The notes: generated from the sequence alone by a model not told the origin. A stretch of DNA of 64,000 bases from Salaquimonas pukyongi (GCF_001953055.1 NZ_CP019044.1:1054001-1118000); one strand, 5' to 3'. Shown: positions 1-9,720, counted from the stretch's first letter. Numbers and translations: made by a program.

Positions 1-2
1 AC

Positions 3-803
3 GGCAAGTCGCTCGATGTGCGTTTCCGCCTGCCTGCAGGTCTGGAAGCCGAGGAAGCAGCGTTGCGGGAATTGCTTTGCGAGCGCATTCTCAGAGGCAA
101 TATCCAGGTTTCCCTGCAGCTTGAAGAGGGCGCAGCGTCCGTCCTGCCCGTGCTCAATGAGGAGGCGCTGGCCGCGGCAAGCCAAATCACCCGCAAGGTT
201 TCAGAACAGACCGGCCTGCCGCCGGCAGGCATGGAGGCGCTGCTGGCCATTCGCGGTGTCGTCGAATACCGCGAGGCACCGCTTGATCCGGCTGCCGCTG
301 AGGCGCGCGGCAAGGCCATGATGGAAAGCTTCTCAGAGGCCGTTATTGCCCTTGAAGCGGCCCGGGAAAAGGAAGGCACGGCGATTGCCGGCGTTTTGGC
401 CGGCCAGATCGATGAGATCGAAAGGCTGACCCTTGCTGTTGCCGATGATCCCTCGCGCAGCGCGGAGGCTATTCGTGAACGCCTTGCCACCCAGCTGGCC
501 AGGGCAATGGAAGCTGCCGATGGTCTTGACGAACAGCGCCTTCACCAGGAGGCTGCCCTGCTTGCCACCAAGGCCGATTTGCAGGAAGAGATAGACCGTC
601 TCATCGCCCACATAGCATCGGCCCGCAGCCTGCTTGCCGAAGGCGGTGCGGTGGGCCGCAAGCTCGATTTCCTCAGCCAGGAATTCAACCGTGAATGCAA
701 CACCATCTGTTCCAAGTCCAACGCCGTTGCGGTAACCGGTTTCGGCCTTGAAATGAAGGTGGTGATTGACCGCTTCAAAGAGCAGGTGCAAAACATTCAG
801 TAG
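3..803 (+). CDS. yicC: YicC family endoribonuclease, 5' end outside the window
   Basis: The reading frame is open from base 3 and begins GKSLDVRFRLP, the conserved YicC N-terminal region (family proteins read NGKSLDvR), so the true start lies upstream of the window. About 266 residues are visible against a usual 290-300. The C-terminal DUF1732 part is clear: EEIDRLIAHI, GRKLDFLSQEFNRECNTICSK. YicC proteins are cytoplasmic endoribonucleases linked to RNA decay and stationary-phase fitness; that role is family knowledge. gmk follows about 60 bases downstream on the same strand, the usual alphaproteobacterial order, so the two are probably co-transcribed. A GTG at base 18 is not the real start, because homology continues to the left of it. 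Confidence 0.93.
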   Translation, partial: GKSLDVRFRLPAGLEAEEAALRELLCERILRGNIQVSLQLEEGAASVLPVLNEEALAAASQITRKVSEQTGLPPAGMEALLAIRGVVEYREAPLDPAAAEARGKAMMESFSEAVIALEAAREKEGTAIAGVLAGQIDEIERLTLAVADDPSRSAEAIRERLATQLARAMEAADGLDEQRLHQEAALLATKADLQEEIDRLIAHIASARSLLAEGGAVGRKLDFLSQEFNRECNTICSKSNAVAVTGFGLEMKVVIDRFKEQVQNIQ

Positions 804-864
804 CGGCGCAACTGGTCTGGCCGCCTTGATGCAAACAGGATTACCAACCGGGGAAGGGGCGACA

Positions 865-1529
865 TTGGCTGATCGGGAAGGGGCTGGAACAGTGGCAGGC
901 AGGCTGGAGCGGCGCGGCGTCATGCTGGTGCTTTCCTCGCCCTCGGGGCGGGAAAATCCACCATCGCCCGCAACATGCTCAACGCATTTCCGGATTTGAC
1001 GCTGTCGGTATCGGTCACGACACGTGCGCGGCGCGGCAGCGAAATCGACGGCACCCATTACCGTTTCATCTCGGAAACCGAGTTTCAGCGCATGCGCGAT
1101 TCCGATGCCCTGCTTGAATGGGCCGAGGTGCATGGCAACTTCTACGGCACGCCCCGCGATCCGGCCATTCAGGCGATGAAGGAAGGCCGCGACATGCTGT
1201 TCGACATCGACTGGCAGGGCGGCAAGCAATTGATGGAAAAGGCGCGGGGCGATGTGGTTTCGGTGTTCATTCTGCCACCCTCGATGGAGGAACTGAAACG
1301 CCGCCTGGTGCGCCGCGCCGAAGACAGCGAAGACGTGATCGCCCGCCGTTTGAAGAACGCCCAGGAGGAAATTCCTCATTGGGAGGAATATGACTATGTG
1401 GTCATCAACGATGATCTCGACCGGGCGTTTCAGGAAGTAAAATCAATCCTGATCGCAGAGCGTTTGCGCCAGGACCGCCGCCACGGCCTGTATGATTTTG
1501 CCAGAACCCTGACCGGCAACGGGAAATGA
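865..1529 (+). CDS. gmk: Guanylate kinase with an apparent single-base deletion in the P-loop
   Basis: Guanylate kinase phosphorylates GMP/dGMP with ATP and is essential. The N-terminus ([13 protein letters not shown]) is in one frame and the rest ([14 protein letters not shown]... through [36 protein letters not shown]) is in the next. Adding one G to the GGGG run at 945-948 restores a GAGKST Walker A motif and one continuous protein of about 221 residues, the normal length. The chosen start is TTG at 865, preceded by GGAAGGGG; ATG at 922 is an alternative but would leave almost no N-terminus before the P-loop. As written, the gene cannot make active enzyme. A missed base in a G run (sequence error) is the likeliest explanation, because Gmk is not normally dispensable. 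Confidence 0.9.
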
Positions 1530-1542
1530 TGAACTGGGGGGC

Positions 1543-2376
1543 TCAGCTTTTCAGCGCATTGGCCAGCGCCACAAATTCCGCGATATCGAGCGTTTCGGCC
1601 CGGCGCTCCGGTTCAATGCCCGCCTTTTCCAGCAGCGGCGCTCCGCCGATCGGCTTGAGTGACTGGCGCAGCATTTTGCGCCGCTGGCCGAAGGCTGCCT
1701 GGGTGACGCGCTGCAACGCATCGGCCGTACAGGGCAGGGGATTTTCCCTCGGATACAGGACCACCACCGCAGAAGTGACCTTTGGCGGTGGGGTGAATGC
1801 TTTCGGGCTGACCTCAAAGGCAATGGCCGCCTCGCAGCGCCATTGCGAAAGCACGGACAGCCGCCCGTAGCTTTTCGATCCGGGCGCTGCACAGATACGC
1901 TCGGCCACCTCGCGCTGAAACATCAGCGTCATGGAGGAAAACCACGCCGGCCATGGCTCGGCCAGAAGCCAGCCGGCCAGCAGCGGCGTGGCCACATTAT
2001 AAGGCAGATTGGCGATGATGCGGGCTGGCGGCCTTACCATCGAGGGAAGGTCTGCTTCCAGCGCATTGCCTTCCACAACCTTTAGACGGCCCGGATACCG
2101 GCCGGCGATTTCCGCCAGTGCCGGCAGGCAGCGCGGGTCCTTTTCCACAGCGATGACCTGTCTTGCACCTTCTGCCAGAAGCGCCCGCGTCAGGCCGCCC
2201 GGCCCCGGCCCAACCTCGACTACATCATGGCCTTCAAGGGGACCTGCCTGGCGGGCAATCCGGGCCGTCAGGTTAAGATCGAGCAGAAAGTTCTGCCCCA
2301 ATGCCTTTTTTGCCCTCAGCCCATGGCGGGCGATTACATCCCGCAGCGGCGGCAGGTTGTCGATTTGTCCGCTCAC
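1543..2376 (-). CDS. rsmA: 16S rRNA (adenine1518/1519-N6)-dimethyltransferase RsmA (KsgA)
   Basis: RsmA dimethylates two adjacent adenines in the 3' hairpin of 16S rRNA, a late 30S assembly step, using S-adenosylmethionine. The 277-residue protein shows [11 protein letters not shown] near the N-terminus, the SAM-binding [11 protein letters not shown], and the catalytic [11 protein letters not shown] motif, in family order and at family length. Its start overlaps the stop of pdxA by four bases, so it is translationally coupled as the last gene of the lptF-lptG-lptD-surA-pdxA-rsmA operon. It converges with gmk, leaving only 13 bases between the two stops. Confidence 0.97.
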   Translation of the reverse strand: MSGQIDNLPPLRDVIARHGLRAKKALGQNFLLDLNLTARIARQAGPLEGHDVVEVGPGPGGLTRALLAEGARQVIAVEKDPRCLPALAEIAGRYPGRLKVVEGNALEADLPSMVRPPARIIANLPYNVATPLLAGWLLAEPWPAWFSSMTLMFQREVAERICAAPGSKSYGRLSVLSQWRCEAAIAFEVSPKAFTPPPKVTSAVVVLYPRENPLPCTADALQRVTQAAFGQRRKMLRQSLKPIGGAPLLEKAGIEPERRAETLDIAEFVALANALKS

Positions 2377-3470
2377 GCCCTGTCCCCGGAAACAGGCACG
2401 GCATTTTTCGCCATCGCTCCCGCCATGCGCAGGGCGGCAATCATGCTGGCAGGGTTCGCCGTGCCCGTGCCGGCAATGTCGAAGGCAGTCCCGTGGTCCG
2501 GTGAGGTGCGGACAAACGGCAGGCCGAGCGTCACGTTGACGGTATCGTCGAAGGCAAGCGTCTTGACGGGGATCAGTGCCTGATCGTGATACATGCAGAT
2601 GGCCGTATCATACCGGCGGCGTGCTGCTGCATGAAACAGGGTGTCGGCAGGAACCGGACCAAAGGCATCGATGCCTTCACCCTGGAGCGCTTCGATGGCC
2701 GGGCGGACGATGGTGTCGTCCTCTTTACCCATGGCGCCCGCCTCTCCGGCGTGGGGGTTAAGCCCGCTGACGGCAAGTCTTGGTGCGGTAATGGCAAAGC
2801 GCGCGGCAAGGTCTTTGGCGGCGATACGGCAGGTGGTGACAATGGCTTCGGCGGTAAGCGCGGCCGGCACCTCCTTCAGGGCGATGTGCACGGTGACCGG
2901 TATCGTGCGCAGTTGCGGTCCGGCAAGCATCATCACCGGATGCACGGTGCTACCGGTGTGCTGCTGCGCCAGTTCGCCGAGAAACTCGGTATGGCCGGGG
3001 TGCTCAAAACCCGCCGCATAAAGGGCATGCTTGTTGATGGGGGCGGTGGTGAGTGCGCTTGCCTTTCCGGCCAGTACCAGATCAACGCCGGTCCGGATGA
3101 ACTCCACAACGTGAACTGCGTCATCGGCATGCGGCCTGCCGGGCGCTGCCTTCAGCGCTGCGCCGGTCTGGTACACGGGCAGGGCGCTATCGAACGCCTC
3201 TGCTGCGGCTTCAGCTTCGCACGGGCGAACCGGCACATTCAGCGACAGTTTCTCCGCCAACTGCTTCAGAAAACCAGCATCGCCCACCACAATGAAGGGT
3301 GGCAATGCTTCTTCCCGGCGCGCAAGCCAGGCCTTGAGGATAACCTCAGGGCCGATGCCGGCCGGCTCGCCAAGGCTGACGGCAACCGGAAGATCACCGG
3401 GTCTGCCCCTAGCGGTAGATGATCTGGGCTTTGGACTTGAGTTCGGCAAGATAGTTATCCGCGATTTCAC
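2373..3470 (-). CDS. pdxA: 4-hydroxythreonine-4-phosphate dehydrogenase PdxA
   Basis: PdxA oxidises 4-phosphohydroxy-L-threonine in the DXP-dependent pyridoxal phosphate pathway. Visible motifs are [22 protein letters not shown] (metal-binding His), [12 protein letters not shown] and [14 protein letters not shown], covering the whole fold. The family normally starts only a few residues before the [11 protein letters not shown] motif, but the in-frame start available is GTG at 3470 (or TTG at 3449), giving a tail of about 27 extra residues that overlaps the end of surA by 62 bases. An out-of-frame GTG with good position lies at about 3398, so a one-base error near the start is possible. The function is certain; the start is not. 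Confidence 0.93.
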   Translation of the reverse strand: MKSRITILPNSSPKPRSSTARGRPGDLPVAVSLGEPAGIGPEVILKAWLARREEALPPFIVVGDAGFLKQLAEKLSLNVPVRPCEAEAAAEAFDSALPVYQTGAALKAAPGRPHADDAVHVVEFIRTGVDLVLAGKASALTTAPINKHALYAAGFEHPGHTEFLGELAQQHTGSTVHPVMMLAGPQLRTIPVTVHIALKEVPAALTAEAIVTTCRIAAKDLAARFAITAPRLAVSGLNPHAGEAGAMGKEDDTIVRPAIEALQGEGIDAFGPVPADTLFHAAARRRYDTAICMYHDQALIPVKTLAFDDTVNVTLGLPFVRTSPDHGTAFDIAGTGTANPASMIAALRMAGAMAKNAVPVSGDRA

Positions 3471-4515
3471 TGCCGCGCTCGTTGAAGGATTCGAACTCCT
3501 TGGCCTGCGACATGACCTGAGCCGCCATGTCGTCGTTTACGCTCTGCTTTTTGCAGATGGCCAGAAACTCAATGCCGCGATCGGTTTTTTTGACCTCGGT
3601 AACGCCGCCTTCGGCAAGGGCGGTCAGTTCGTCCGCCCACCGCTCCGGCAGTTGCGGTTCCAGCACGCGCGGCAGCTTGCGCACCGTCACATCCCGCATG
3701 CCGGCCGCCTGTTTGACGGTTTCATCGCAGCGGATGAATTGCTTGCGGAACGCCTCGGCATCCTTGCGGCGCTGGGCGATGTAGCCTTTGTCGCTGGCGC
3801 GGTTGCCGGGTACGACAAAAATGGTCTGTTCGATAAGATATTCCGTCGTCTCGGGCTTGTCGCCGCCGGACTGGCGAATTTCGAACAGCGCGTCCTGGGA
3901 TGACTTGGCCGTCGTCTCGCTTCTGAATTTCTGGGAAACTGCCCGCTGCCAGCTCATCTGGCCACGGATGAAACTCTTGAAGTGGCTGCTGGTAACGCCT
4001 GCCTGACTGAGCAGCTGATTGAGCTGGCTTGTGTTCATGCGGTTGGACTTGGCAAACCGGGCATAGGCCTCGTCAACCTCCCTGCTGCTGGCGAGCGAAT
4101 TGCGGCGCCGTGCTTCCTGCATCTTGATGGTCTGATCGACCAGTTCCTCAAGCGCCTTGGCGTTGCGGTCGCCGCCTACCCGGCGCAGGCGCAGAAAGGA
4201 GGCCCGGCGCTGGACATCGTAATTGGTGATCGGCTGTCCGTTCACCACCGCCTTGATGTTGGTGCCCTTCTGGGTGACCGTCGATTGGCGGTGGATGATA
4301 TTGGCGGATTTTGCTTCGCTTTGGGTTTCACCCTCAACGGTTTCTTCGCTTCCGCCGGCTGCCGGCTGCTGTGCCTGCTGCGGCTGGGTTCCGGCCTCTT
4401 CCACGGCACTGGTGGGCGTGTTGCAGGCAGCAAGTGCCAGGGGCAAAAACGCCAGCAGAACACCCGCCCGAAGCATGCGGGCAGAACGCACGCATCGCCT
4501 CAGCGTGCAATTCAT
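3409..4515 (-). CDS. surA: SurA-like periplasmic chaperone/peptidyl-prolyl isomerase, predicted lipoprotein
   Basis: The product resembles the SurA N-terminal chaperone domain ([42 protein letters not shown]) followed by a weak parvulin-like region ([31 protein letters not shown]). SurA helps outer-membrane proteins fold in the periplasm, and it sits directly downstream of lptD, a major SurA client, in the usual alphaproteobacterial order. I chose ATG 4515, which has GGAT about seven bases upstream and gives 368 residues; ATGs at 4527, 4539 and 4590 are also in frame. The signal region ends in LALAAC, a lipobox, so the protein may be lipid-anchored, whereas E. coli SurA is soluble. A glutamine-rich, acidic linker follows the cysteine. 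Confidence 0.88.
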   Translation of the reverse strand: MNCTLRRCVRSARMLRAGVLLAFLPLALAACNTPTSAVEEAGTQPQQAQQPAAGGSEETVEGETQSEAKSANIIHRQSTVTQKGTNIKAVVNGQPITNYDVQRRASFLRLRRVGGDRNAKALEELVDQTIKMQEARRRNSLASSREVDEAYARFAKSNRMNTSQLNQLLSQAGVTSSHFKSFIRGQMSWQRAVSQKFRSETTAKSSQDALFEIRQSGGDKPETTEYLIEQTIFVVPGNRASDKGYIAQRRKDAEAFRKQFIRCDETVKQAAGMRDVTVRKLPRVLEPQLPERWADELTALAEGGVTEVKKTDRGIEFLAICKKQSVNDDMAAQVMSQAKEFESFNERGSEIADNYLAELKSKAQIIYR

Positions 4516-4672
4516 CGGAATATCCATGACCTTGCGCATTGTCGTGTCGGTTGCCCCGGTGCTTTCTGTTCTGGTGTTTCCGCCACGCATTGCGGTAGGC
4601 GGCGCTGACTATTGAAGTGCGGATGCGGCAAAACTTTGATCAAAATGACAAATTCGGCGACGTTGGATTAGC

Positions 4673-7162
4673 CTAGAAGTCCTCTTCCTCGTACAGCACC
4701 CGCTTGTACTCGGTCTGGCCGATGGTCCGCAGCCCTAGGCGGAACATGACGGAACGTTCCACCGAGTCACCGCTATAGCGGTCATCGGTTTCCTGATAGG
4801 CCACCGATATCGAGGTGCAGCTGTCGTCATAGGCGATGCCGACGCTGCGCGAGAACATTTCGCTGTTTCTGACATCGAATGCGGCGCTGCCGAACAGCCG
4901 GACATAGTCGTTCAGTTTGACGCTGGCCGAGCCGCGCACCTCATGGCGGTCATCGTCAAAGCCGTAATTGGGCTGTTTGTCGATGAAGATGTAGGATGCC
5001 GATGCTGCGAAAACCGGATCGGCATAGGAAATGCCGGCTTCACCCCGCCGCAGTTCCGCGGTTTTTTCGTCAAACCTGCCCGACAGGCCCAGCTTCAGGC
5101 CGGCGCCCGAATTGACATCGACCGAAGCCACATAATCCGATTTGTCGCTTTCAAGCCCGCTTTCGAGCCCCGCATTGACCAGATCGCGCTGGGAGAATGA
5201 GTTCTTTCCGGCAAGATGGAAGGATTGCCCGGCCGCCACGTTGATGCTGGCACCGTTCTGGAAGCTCATCGAATAGCGCAAGCCGACATTTGCCCTCGTG
5301 CCGCCTTCGACCCGGTCAAAGCCCGAGAACTTGTCGCGCTCGAAGAGATTTGTGGTGTCGAAGACGAAGCTCTGGGCATCCTCGTTCGGGAATTCGCCGA
5401 TATGGGTTTCGTCGGGCCGCACGATAACCTGTGCAATCGGCTCGAACAGATGGGAGGCAAGGCCGTCATTGGCAATCAGCGGATAACGGATTTCCAGCAT
5501 CGCCGCCGGCATGCCGCGCCAGATTTCCTCATTGCTGGTCAGCGGATTGTATTCGGAGTTGAGCTTGTCGGTATCGACCCACATGCCGTCGCCGCGTGCG
5601 CTCAGCGAAGTGGTAACCATGGCGCCGTTGAGAATGCTGGAAGCCTTCCATTCGGCTTCCGCGCTGGCGCGGGTGTATTTGCCTTCGATCCCGTGGAACC
5701 GCTCATCGGTGCCGGTAATGCCGGCGCCCTCATCGTAGTTGACGATGTCGGACTTGCTTCTGAAAACGCTGGCGACGTTCATGTCGAGGGAAACCTGCCC
5801 GCCGGCAACCGGATTGCCGGAAACCAGATTGTAGTCGAAAGAGGGCAGCAGGCGCGCCTGCTGCTCCTGGCGCAGGTCATTGCCGGGGTAAAGGTCCTGA
5901 TTTCCGGCCAGGTCAATATCGTCGATGGTGATCTGGTTCGCGCCATCATCCTGGATCAGGAATTTCTGCGCTCTCAGGTCAAAATGGTTCTTGCCGTTAA
6001 GGCCGGTAAGATAGACCTCATTGGTGATCTCGCGGCTCGAATAATCATCGAGGTCGTAGGTGCGGGCGAAATTGCCGTCACTTTGCGCCAGCACGTTCCA
6101 TCCGAACTTCCAGCGCGGATTGAGACTGAAACGGCCGGTGGACATGATCGCGCCGCGTTCATCTTCCATCCGGTCGATATCCCCGCTGTCGAACGCCCGC
6201 TGGTCCTGCTGGTCGATGCCCGCGACGCGCAAATTGTATTCGCCCAGATGCGTGCGGTGGCGCCATTCGGCTTCGCCCAGAAAACCCTGCTTGGAATAGT
6301 ATTTGCCGGTGAGCGTGAGGTCGTAATTGGGCGCCATGGCCCAGAAGTAGGAAACGCCGCCACTATAGCCCAGTTCGTCGGATGCCCGCGGGCGCACCGG
6401 CAGGAAGCCGGACTTGCGCCGGATCGAGGGATCGGCATGGGAAAAATAGGGCAGATAGGCGATCGGCTTGCCGAACAGTTCGAAACTGGCGCCTTCGTAG
6501 GAAACCGTCTTGGCCGCATTGTTGACGATCACCCGGTCGGCGCGGATTTGCCACAAGGGCGGCTTGGCCGGATTGTCGCGGCACGGTTCGCAGGCGGTGT
6601 AGACGCCATTGTTGAAGATCGCCACCTGCCCGTCGCGCCGTTCGGCACTTTCGGCGGCAAAGCGCGTATTCTCCGGTGTCTCGACCCGCAGGGCGGAAAC
6701 AAAGCCGTTCTGGAAATCGTCGGTGACATCGATTTCCTGGGCAAAGACCCGGTTGCCGTTCGGCTCGACGATCTCCACCGCACCCTGGGCAAGGACGCGC
6801 CCGCTGGCCCGGTCGTAGGTTACCCGCTCGGCAACCAGCGTATACCCGTCATAGGCGATCTGCACATTGCCGACGGCGGCCACCGTGTTGTTGGTGTCGT
6901 CGTAAACCAGCTCGTCGGATTCCAGCAGCATCTGTGCCTGGGGCGACTGCGAAGCCTCGCCAAACAGCGTCTCGCCGGAAACCTGCGCCAGGGAGGGGGT
7001 TGCCGTGGTGACCGCGCCGATGGCGGTGGAAAGCGCCAGCGCTGCTGCAAGGACAAATACCGTTCTGCTGGACGCACGAAACACCCCGCCCTGCGCAGGG
7101 GCACAGGGCGCAATGGGCCGGTCCGCAAAGCAGCCGCGCAATAGGTATCCGGGGGCAGCCAT
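4673..7162 (-). CDS. lptD: LPS-assembly protein LptD (OstA/Imp)
   Basis: LptD is the outer-membrane beta-barrel that inserts lipopolysaccharide into the outer leaflet. The 829-residue protein has a long, positively charged signal peptide ending near TPSLAQ, an OstA/LptA-like N-terminal domain (LLESDELVYDDTNNTVAAVGNVQI), and a C-terminal barrel with many alternating aromatic strands. The start at 7162 is supported by AGGAGGA within the end of lptG and by the TGATG overlap with the lptG stop. A conserved CEPC lies near residue 192; the other cysteines are few, and CTS is near the C-terminus. Neighbouring lptF and lptG encode the permease of the same export machine. Confidence 0.96.
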   Translation of the reverse strand: MAAPGYLLRGCFADRPIAPCAPAQGGVFRASSRTVFVLAAALALSTAIGAVTTATPSLAQVSGETLFGEASQSPQAQMLLESDELVYDDTNNTVAAVGNVQIAYDGYTLVAERVTYDRASGRVLAQGAVEIVEPNGNRVFAQEIDVTDDFQNGFVSALRVETPENTRFAAESAERRDGQVAIFNNGVYTACEPCRDNPAKPPLWQIRADRVIVNNAAKTVSYEGASFELFGKPIAYLPYFSHADPSIRRKSGFLPVRPRASDELGYSGGVSYFWAMAPNYDLTLTGKYYSKQGFLGEAEWRHRTHLGEYNLRVAGIDQQDQRAFDSGDIDRMEDERGAIMSTGRFSLNPRWKFGWNVLAQSDGNFARTYDLDDYSSREITNEVYLTGLNGKNHFDLRAQKFLIQDDGANQITIDDIDLAGNQDLYPGNDLRQEQQARLLPSFDYNLVSGNPVAGGQVSLDMNVASVFRSKSDIVNYDEGAGITGTDERFHGIEGKYTRASAEAEWKASSILNGAMVTTSLSARGDGMWVDTDKLNSEYNPLTSNEEIWRGMPAAMLEIRYPLIANDGLASHLFEPIAQVIVRPDETHIGEFPNEDAQSFVFDTTNLFERDKFSGFDRVEGGTRANVGLRYSMSFQNGASINVAAGQSFHLAGKNSFSQRDLVNAGLESGLESDKSDYVASVDVNSGAGLKLGLSGRFDEKTAELRRGEAGISYADPVFAASASYIFIDKQPNYGFDDDRHEVRGSASVKLNDYVRLFGSAAFDVRNSEMFSRSVGIAYDDSCTSISVAYQETDDRYSGDSVERSVMFRLGLRTIGQTEYKRVLYEEEDF

Positions 7163-8256
7163 CAGCCGTCCTCCTGATACAACAGAATGCTCATTCCAAA
7201 CAAAACAGCTACTAAAGACGGCGACCATGCAGCCAACAGCGGCGGCACGATGCCGTTACTCCCCAAAGATGTCACCAGTCTTGTCGATGCATAAAGCACG
7301 AACCCGCCCAAAATGCCACCCAAAATGAGCTTTCCGGCCTGGCCTGAACGCACGAAACGCAACGATGCGCTGGCCGCTATGAATACCATTGCGATAAGGA
7401 ACAGAGGAAGGGCCAAAAGGTTATGAAACTGAACAAGATAGGGAAGATGGTTAAGGCCGGAAAGCCGGATGCGTTCGGCGGTTTTTCGAAGGTCCCAGAA
7501 GCCGGTTGAATCCGCATCTCCGCTCACTCCCAGCAGGTACTGCGCGGAGAGGTTGGTTTCCACCTCATGGCTGGCCGTCTGAAGGGTTTTCTGCTGAGAA
7601 TCGGTGATCGAAACATCCATCAGTTTCCAGCGGTCGCCGTGATGTTCTGCACTTGCCGCTTCAATGCGCGAATAGATGGCACCATCCCCGTCGAACCGCA
7701 GCATCCGAACGCCGTCGAGCTGGGTGCCGCCCTGGCGGGCGAGTTTCGCGTTGATGACGGTGCTTTTGCCCGCGCCGTCATCCTGGCGCATCCAGAAACC
7801 GCTGACGGTTTTGGCGTTGGTTTCAACCTTCCTTCCGAAGAGTTCGGCCTTCATGTCCAGGCTCTTCTGGTAGAAGCTGATCGCCGCGGGATTGTAGACG
7901 GTAGCGGCAAATACCCCGATGGCGAAGGCCGCTGCGCCAATGGGCAGCAGAAACTGCCAAACCGATACGCCCGCTGCCCGCGCCACCACCAGTTCCATCT
8001 TCTGGTTAAGCTGAAACAGCGTGATCATGGTCGCAAACAGGCATGCGAAGGGAAACGCCTTGTCGATGAAGAACGGCGCCGTATACAGCGAAATCAGATA
8101 GACCTGCCCGGCGCTGACATCGATCTGGTCGTTGAGCTTTCGCAGGCCCTCGATGAAATCCACCGTAACAATCAGGAAAAGCAGCAGCGCCATCATGGCC
8201 AACAGCGCCTTGGTAAAGCGCCAGGCGATATAGCGAAACAGGGTAGGGCCGATCAT
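7162..8256 (-). CDS. lptG: LPS export ABC transporter permease LptG
   Basis: This is one of two YjgP/YjgQ-type inner-membrane permeases of the LptB2FG transporter that extracts LPS from the inner membrane. The 364-residue protein has the family layout: two transmembrane segments at the N-terminus (TLFRYIAWRFTKALLAMMALLL), a third and fourth around residues 55-120, a large periplasmic domain, and paired C-terminal helices (GILGGFVLYASTRLV). Its ATG overlaps the lptF stop by four bases (ATGA), and its stop overlaps the lptD start, so the three are translationally coupled. Confidence 0.95.
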   Translation of the reverse strand: MIGPTLFRYIAWRFTKALLAMMALLLFLIVTVDFIEGLRKLNDQIDVSAGQVYLISLYTAPFFIDKAFPFACLFATMITLFQLNQKMELVVARAAGVSVWQFLLPIGAAAFAIGVFAATVYNPAAISFYQKSLDMKAELFGRKVETNAKTVSGFWMRQDDGAGKSTVINAKLARQGGTQLDGVRMLRFDGDGAIYSRIEAASAEHHGDRWKLMDVSITDSQQKTLQTASHEVETNLSAQYLLGVSGDADSTGFWDLRKTAERIRLSGLNHLPYLVQFHNLLALPLFLIAMVFIAASASLRFVRSGQAGKLILGGILGGFVLYASTRLVTSLGSNGIVPPLLAAWSPSLVAVLFGMSILLYQEDG

Positions 8257-9461
8257 GATGCCACCCCGGCCAGCTTGCGGCGCCAGGCAAGATAGCGCTC
8301 GTTCTGGGCTTTCAGCCAGGCTTCGCTGCGTAGGCTCGCCCGCTCGAGAACCGGCTGCAGGCGCCGCGGCACGCCGATCTGGCGGTTCTGGTAGAGGTAG
8401 TAACCGGCATAGGCGATGGCACCAAGCGGGATGATGTACAAAAACATCGCCATCGATTCATTGGCCTTGATGGAACTGGCGGCCGAGAACGCAAATCCGC
8501 GCAAGACCAGCAGCAGGATCATGCCGCTTGCAATGGCGGAACCATAGCCCTGGCGGCTTGAGCGCGCCTGGCCGCAGAACGCCAAAATCACCATCACATA
8601 GGCAAACGGCCACAGCATTTCGGAGAACCGCTGATGGATCTCCGACGTGTAAAGCTCCGGCTGTTTCTTGTAATAGCTGTCATCGGGGTCGGGAAACAGC
8701 AATTCCGGCGTGATGCGTTCCTTGGGGCGCTGCTTGAAGCTCTTGTCCTTGGCCGACAGGGTGTCGAGGTCAAACGCGTAACTGTCGTAACGGATGACGG
8801 AAGAGGAATTGTCGGAAAGGTTCTTCTGCAGGATCTCGCCATCGCGAAGATAGAGGATTGCCTCCTGGTCGCTGCGCGACAGCGCCCCTTCACGCGCCAG
8901 GAATGTCTGCTGCTGCTCGGGCGTGCGGTCGTCGGAAATCAGAATGCCGCCCAGCCTGCCATCGGGCAGCCGCTTGGCGATGTGGATGGTCAGCCCTTTT
9001 TCGACCTGGGTGAAATCGCCCTCCTTGACCAGGATCGAGACAAGGTCGGCAGCCATCTCCCGCTTGTAGGTTTTCAGCGAGGTCAGGCTCCAGGCAATCA
9101 CGAAATGGCCGACAAAACCGGTAAACAGCGAGCAGATCAGCGCGAGCACCAAAAACGGCTTCAACACGATTCGGTTTGAGGCACCGCTCGCATTGATAAC
9201 CACCAGTTCGGAATTGGAATTGAGCGTGTTGACGGTCGCCACCGTGCCAAGCAGCAGGGCAACGGGAATAACCGCCAGAAACAGCATCGGAATGACCAGC
9301 GTCGTTGCCATGAAATAAGATTGCAGCGACTGGCCCTTGGCCGTGATGATATCGATCTTTCCAAGCGCCTGGACAATCCAGACCACGCCTGCCAGCGACA
9401 GCAAAATCGCAAGGGTCGCGATACCGGCTTTGCGGAATATGTAGCGCTCGATCAGTCTCAT
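8253..9461 (-). CDS. lptF: LPS export ABC transporter permease LptF
   Basis: LptF pairs with LptG in the LPS transporter. From ATG 9461 the 402-residue protein begins MRLIERYIFRKAGIA, the typical LptF N-terminus, then has three more N-terminal membrane segments with the family motif NTLNSNSELVVINASGAS, a periplasmic beta domain, and C-terminal helices followed by a basic tail. The open frame extends to 9590, but homology starts at 9461. It is the first gene of the minus-strand operon, so the operon promoter should lie in 9462-9836, a region shared with pepA. Confidence 0.95.
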   Translation of the reverse strand: MRLIERYIFRKAGIATLAILLSLAGVVWIVQALGKIDIITAKGQSLQSYFMATTLVIPMLFLAVIPVALLLGTVATVNTLNSNSELVVINASGASNRIVLKPFLVLALICSLFTGFVGHFVIAWSLTSLKTYKREMAADLVSILVKEGDFTQVEKGLTIHIAKRLPDGRLGGILISDDRTPEQQQTFLAREGALSRSDQEAILYLRDGEILQKNLSDNSSSVIRYDSYAFDLDTLSAKDKSFKQRPKERITPELLFPDPDDSYYKKQPELYTSEIHQRFSEMLWPFAYVMVILAFCGQARSSRQGYGSAIASGMILLLVLRGFAFSAASSIKANESMAMFLYIIPLGAIAYAGYYLYQNRQIGVPRRLQPVLERASLRSEAWLKAQNERYLAWRRKLAGVAS

Positions 9462-9645
9462 GGCGCCGGCTGGCCGTCCCCTCTTTTTTTCCGGCGTTTC
9501 CGCCTGTTCCCGCGATGGTGCCCAACTTTTGGCGGCCCGTTGGCCGCTCCGGCTCCGGTCCGCTCCCGCCACCTGCAGATTAACTGCCAAAAAAGGCCGA
9601 ATTCAGCACCGCAGGCCGTTCCGGGCATGAGCGGATTTCAAAAGG

Positions 9646-9662
9646 TTAGCGGCTGGTTAACC
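9646..9662 (+). promoter_or_regulatory. CtrA-like box, upstream copy
   Basis: The sequence TTAG-CGGCTGG-TTAACC fits the CtrA recognition pattern TTAA-N7-TTAAC with one mismatch in the left half. It lies 191 bases before pepA and 185 bases before lptF. CtrA is the cell-cycle regulator of Alphaproteobacteria. Binding is inferred from the pattern only. Confidence 0.4.
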
Positions 9663-9703
9663 AGTAAACAGCGAATTGGCTAAAAATGGGCGAAAGAAGG
9701 CAG

Positions 9704-9720
9704 TTAACAGCCGGTTAAAC
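9704..9720 (+). promoter_or_regulatory. CtrA-like box, downstream copy
   Basis: The sequence TTAA-CAGCCGG-TTAAAC has both TTAA halves at the exact seven-base spacing of a CtrA site. It lies 58 bases from the first copy, and the two spacers are alike (CGGCTGG and CAGCCGG). A further half site, TTAACCA, sits at 9657-9663. Confidence 0.45.

Noticed and set aside
5216-7144. A 642-codon open frame antisense to lptD.
   Set aside because: lptD is fully recognisable on the other strand; the antisense frame has no start context or recognisable domain.
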